A stretch of DNA of 50,526 bases. Source: Bacillota bacterium (lineage in GTDB: Bacteria; Bacillota; Clostridia; Christensenellales; Borkfalkiaceae). Location: NCBI GenBank assembly GCA_003343805.1, contig QAKM01000053.1, positions 1-50,526 of the forward strand. Reading direction: 5' to 3'. Both the position numbers and the translations under genes were made by a program. The notes below the pieces were generated by a model. That model was not told the DNA's origin and did no database searches. It saw only the letters and a list, made by a program, of their open reading frames with translations. Of the stretch, positions 50,232-50,526 are shown in pieces (the first letter of the stretch is position 1; each line of letters begins with the position of its first letter).

Positions 50232-50243
50232 CCAAACGTTTGG
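50232..50243. promoter_or_regulatory. Perfect 12-bp palindrome upstream of the DUF4364 gene
   Basis: ccaaacgtttgg, about 50 bp before the ATG at 50293. A second caaacc element sits near 50271. It could be an operator. Confidence 0.35.
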
Positions 50244-50292
50244 GTTCCGGTTTTTTCTGCACCCGAGTACCAAACCAAAGAGGCGGCCAACG

Positions 50293-50526
50293 ATGCTGGT
50301 AAGAGGCGAAACATCTGTCAACAAATTAATTCTTCTTTTCGTGTTCGATAAGATGGAGTGTCCCCTTTCCGAACGCACGATCGTCGATATGTGTACTTCG
50401 TCCAACGATTGGCTCAACTACATGGACTGCATGGTGTTGCTCCAAAAGATGCTGCAGGACGGATTCATCTGCGAGATCCCTACGTCCGACGACCCCCTCT
50501 ATACCATCACCCCGGAAGGGAGAGAG
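50293..50526 (+). CDS. DUF4364 family protein, 5' part only
   Basis: 78 codons to the window edge. LILLFVFDKMECPLSERTIVDMCTSSNDWLNYMDCMVLLQKMLQDGFICE is a winged-helix type domain as in DUF4364 proteins of Clostridia. A weak AGAGGCGG lies upstream of the ATG. The gene runs off the right end. Confidence 0.75.
   Translation, partial: MLVRGETSVNKLILLFVFDKMECPLSERTIVDMCTSSNDWLNYMDCMVLLQKMLQDGFICEIPTSDDPLYTITPEGRE

Noticed and set aside
1..50526. CRISPR arrays, insertion sequences, prophage structural genes and rRNA
   Set aside because: I saw no spaced direct repeats, transposase or integrase motifs, phage genes or rRNA sequence anywhere in the window.

Overview
The window reads as chromosome of an anaerobic, spore-forming member of the Bacillota (class Clostridia), probably an uncultured gut-type lineage with a fairly GC-rich genome. 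The evidence is a complete Rnf complex, a rubrerythrin, sporulation genes (spoVAD, spoVAE, yabP, yabQ, a divIC-like gene), ECF-type vitamin transport and plant-glycan enzymes. I cannot fix the genus from sequence alone. Genes are densely packed, often with 4-bp ATGA overlaps, and the minus strand dominates.

Layout. 1-6.4 kb: a GH109-like Gfo/Idh protein, an orphan GspE/PilB ATPase, a DtxR-type regulator, and an ECF sigma factor locus. In that locus an ECF sigma gene is followed by a membrane-anchored protein, and a lipoprotein sharing the same extracellular domain is encoded divergently. Both transcription units carry the same promoter-like motif (CCCAACAA, 15 nt, TTGTT, then ATA). 6.4-12.1 kb: L-rhamnose catabolism (rhaB-rhaA-rhaD-fucO) with a divergent AraC-type regulator. 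12.1-15.8 kb: two unknown membrane proteins, a beta-lactamase-family hydrolase and spoVAD-spoVAE. 15.9-23.3 kb: a Gx transporter gene, rnfCDGEAB, and convergent NusG-domain-II and ApbE genes; ApbE would flavinylate RnfG and RnfD. 23.3-28.2 kb: ROK glucokinase, a Rho homologue with a broken P-loop, an MBL-fold hydrolase, a DUF1934 protein, TyrA and a YgjP-like metalloprotease. 28.3-34.1 kb: aroA, rubrerythrin, an EamA transporter whose frame runs into rubrerythrin, a GH127 beta-L-arabinofuranosidase and a LMW phosphatase. 34.2-40.4 kb: a small XRE regulator, the yabP-yabQ-divIC-ppx-M50 run, typA and a VTT-domain protein. 40.5-41.7 kb: an AT-rich foreign patch against the 3' end of a tRNA-Trp gene, with a possible toxin-tail remnant and candidate immunity gene. 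41.7-50.5 kb: proC, rnhA, a RimK-like ligase, hom, coaX with a likely pantothenate ECF S component, small and unknown genes, a NUDIX hydrolase, an HPr-like protein without the catalytic histidine, and the start of a DUF4364 gene.

Three things stand out. (1) The ECF sigma / paralogous sensor-lipoprotein locus with its shared promoter motif. (2) A recurrent pattern in which a well-formed promoter places the start codon at or next to the transcription start with no Shine-Dalgarno, predicting leaderless mRNAs for araC, the Gx gene, ygjP, aroA and the XRE gene, and perhaps yabP and spoVAD. (3) A Rho whose Walker A lysine and threonine are replaced (SPPDAGRL).
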